A DNA stretch of 64,000 nt from Seriola aureovittata. Lineage: Eukaryota; Chordata; Actinopteri; Carangiformes; Carangidae. Each line of letters begins with the position of its first letter. Position 1 is the first letter of the stretch. The position numbers and the translations under genes are program-made. Location: contig NC_079375.1 in NCBI RefSeq assembly GCF_021018895.1, forward strand, positions 337,560 through 401,559, in the 5' to 3' direction. The notes under the pieces were generated by a model. The model was not told the DNA's origin. It did no database searches and was given only the letters and a program-made list of their open reading frames with translations. Shown here piece by piece: positions 26,789-64,000 of the stretch.

Positions 26789-27105
26789 CTGCAGGGTGAA
26801 GGAGATCAAGGGAGGAAGGTGTAGGTAAGATGTTGATGAGATGGATGAAGGAAGAAAGAAAGAATGGTATGATATGAGAAAGATGAAAGAAAAGTGGTCA
26901 AGAAAACAAAACAGTACTTAAGCAAGCACAGTCAAAGCAAAAAAGGCTAGTTGAATCAGCTAGCTCAGTTTAAATTGGCTTAATTTTTCATGGTGGTTGT
27001 TCAGTCCACATATAGTTTATGTGGAGCCGAGCAGCAGCAGGGCAACTGACTTTAAAACTGTGTATTTCGGAGATAAGGTAAATTTTATTTTAAAAAGGTA
27101 GAAAT

Positions 27106-27305
<200 letters not shown>

Positions 27306-29300
27306 CTTCACATTATGCGTGTCAGTGAAGCCTCCAGCCAATCAGGACAAAGTGCTGTCATCACAGAGGTGGTTCTACTGTGAGGTAGGTTTAAAAAATA
27401 TGACCCGAAAATTCTAAAAGACACTGGAAGCAGAGTGCCAGGAGAACATTCACATATGTAGTGCACATCATTTGACTTCAATAGGACCTCACAGCGTAGT
27501 ATGAACACACTTACAGAAGTGAACTTGTGGTGTGACACTGGATTCTGGAACAAAAAGTGCCCTCAAACCATGACACTTTCTACATATGTATTTTAACACA
27601 CTCTTCATCTGAAGGAAAACAAAGGATAGCTACAGGATGAGTCTTTTTTAAATATACAATATAATTTAGATAATTTAGTTTTAATATCACTTAGCTCTTA
27701 CTTCTGTACTTTTTTCCATTTTCACAGTAGTCATTATAGTATAAACATATATAGTAATTGCTCAGTGCTGATGGCACTAAGGAGCTGGTTGGGACAAGAA
27801 GCACAAGCAGAATCTGATGGGCGTGGCCTATATAATGAGATTAAGATACAGTCAGGGAATGCAAACATGTCAGGTTTTTGAAATTGCAATATACAATATG
27901 GTAGTTACTGCCAAATATGCCCTTATCTTGATTAATACCACCACCTGCTGGTGGACATGTGTCATGTTTGTGCACCACTCTATATCTCCCCTGAAAAAAT
28001 TACCATTTGCTACAACTTTTGCTGGTGGAAAAATAATAAATAAATAAATTTGGATATCACAAAAAATTACAACAATTTAACTATTGAAATCACACAACAA
28101 AGTGTTGTTGTCAAATGTTATATAATTAAAATGAAAATGAAATGGAAAAGGTTGAGCATACAGTTTGGTATTGAATAAACTTTGGTATTGAATTTTGCTG
28201 CAGACTCCCTGTTTGATCTGATCACCATTTGAAACATTTGATATCTACCATCTACAGAATCTCTGTGTCAATTTTGGTAGCATTTCAATGAAGAGTTATG
28301 ATGTTAATTGAGATTGCATATTTTGGAAAATATAGGGTGATGGACTTGAATTGACCATAGCACTGAGGCAATCTTTCGTCACAATTCAGTAGATTTGCTG
28401 AAAAAAATTGAGCTCTGTAAGACATATATGTGTGCTCTATTTAGATTTTTTGGTAATAAGCCATGTCCAGTTTAATCAATCATTACTAAATTTCTGCATG
28501 TACTGAGGAATGACCCTTGATTGTACACATCAAAATTCACATGAATCTTTGCATAGCAAAGATAGGATCTAGGATCCGAAAACATGCATTGAGTTTTGGT
28601 TTCAAAACCTTTAGCCAATGATGAATTTAATTTATAGGGGTTTATGTAAATCATTTTTAAAAACACAGGTTTAAAATTCATTCTTACCCAGTACTTGGCT
28701 CAGGTATTTTGACCAAAGAGGAACAGTTCACTACATGTGACCATTGTTTTGTCCAGCTTTGTTTGGTGGTTGACATTTCAAAATCTTTTCTGGAGATTAA
28801 AATGAAGTGTAAACAGAATGGTTCACAGTGCCAGTGTAAAAACAGTAAAATAAATAAATATCTAATATCTGTGATTCAGATAGAGCTGTGTTTATGTTAG
28901 CCACTAGAGGGCACTGCAGTGAAACGTATGTGTTGCAGTGAAGAAGGGACTTCTAGGTAACGTTAGCAGTTTATTGTTCTGAGTTAGTGATTAGTACTAG
29001 TATACTCATGACTGACTGTGAAACTGACTAAAAGTTCACCAGCATTAGTACTTCATGACAATATCAAACCTCATCCAAGAATATTCAGCTGAATTCATCA
29101 CTAAATGTGCCAAGTGTCCAGTATTTGTTAAGATATTCTACTGTGGACCATGGTGGCTGACCTACCAACAGGCCCAGTGATCAACAGACATTGTCTCAGT
29201 CTATGTGCCCTAAACATAGTTTAGTAAACAGCATTTCATTTTCTGGTTAAATCACTAATGATTTCATGAAACATAAGGATTGAAATCAAAACATTGGTTG
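27306..29300. other. Non-coding stretch between cadherin pseudogene and cadherin 3' UTR
   Basis: AT-rich, no recognised gene, RNA or transposon. Confidence 0.5.
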
Positions 29301-29308
29301 AAGACATT

Positions 29309-29314
29309 TTTATT
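29309..29314 (-). terminator. Candidate cadherin polyadenylation signal
   Basis: AATAAA on the minus strand, about 263 bases after the cadherin stop codon. It is the nearest such hexamer, but usage is not demonstrable here. Confidence 0.45.
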
Positions 29315-29576
29315 AAGTAACATTAATTAATTAAAATACCTGTAAACATATAGTACCTCAGGCACTTTGAAGAGATATCAAATTTACCTTTTCACGCACC
29401 TTTTGATAGATTCTCTTTTCTCTAGCTAATTGGCCCACAACTCTAGCTAACATAGACAGCTTTCCATAACGTCCTCATAGCATTCTAGCCAGTGCCTGGC
29501 ACAGTAAAAAAACATGTCTAAAAAAGTAAGCTAGTTGCCAAATCGCTGCCCAGCGTTTCCATTGTTCAACTTCCTC

Positions 29577-64000
<34,424 letters not shown>

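Overview
The window looks like nuclear DNA from a teleost fish. It has small split exons in long introns, abundant microsatellites, and many transposon families typical of fish (Sleeping Beauty-type and other Tc1, hAT, Kolobok-like, L2-like and other LINEs, Ty3/Gypsy, tRNA-derived SINEs). The species cannot be named from sequence alone. Only two protein-coding host genes and one tRNA gene are convincingly intact. Everything else is introns, dispersed repeats and decayed copies.

Layout. 1-10.3 kb is a graveyard of mobile elements: LINE pieces, a hAT transposase remnant, a gag-pol-deleted Gypsy element and two different Tc1 elements. 10.8-17.3 kb is a complete cyp7a1 (cholesterol 7-alpha-hydroxylase) gene on the minus strand. 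It has eight coding exons summing to 1542 bases (513 residues), with a TATA box and a 3' polyadenylation signal. 17.3-25.8 kb upstream of cyp7a1 holds SINEs, a LINE end, and a dispersed repeat that carries direct-repeat nuclear-receptor half sites. 25.8-26.8 kb holds two minus-strand pseudo-exons encoding the transmembrane and cytoplasmic parts of a second, decayed type II cadherin. 29.3-64 kb is the 3' part of an intact type II classical cadherin on the minus strand. It runs from ectodomain repeat EC3 (cut by the window edge) through EC4, EC5, the membrane span and the cytoplasmic tail, with every exon junction in phase.

The cadherin introns are packed with insertions. These include two related LTR-like repeats (one split by a TTF-type hAT with an identifiable target duplication), a fragment of a valyl-tRNA synthetase gene, Crypton-like and Kolobok-like transposase remnants, an 800-base hAT element with perfect 8-base target duplications, a strong hairpin next to an exon, a CCAAT-bearing minisatellite, and a tRNA-Asp(GTC) gene close to the EC3 exon.

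The two host genes are functionally unrelated: a hepatic bile-acid-synthesis enzyme and a neural or epithelial adhesion receptor. They share only strand and neighbourhood. No operon-like or defence-like system was found. The most noteworthy observations are the decayed second cadherin 3' end, the two extra introns in cyp7a1, the repeat-borne DR1 sites upstream of cyp7a1, and several insertion histories readable from target duplications and an in-window empty site.
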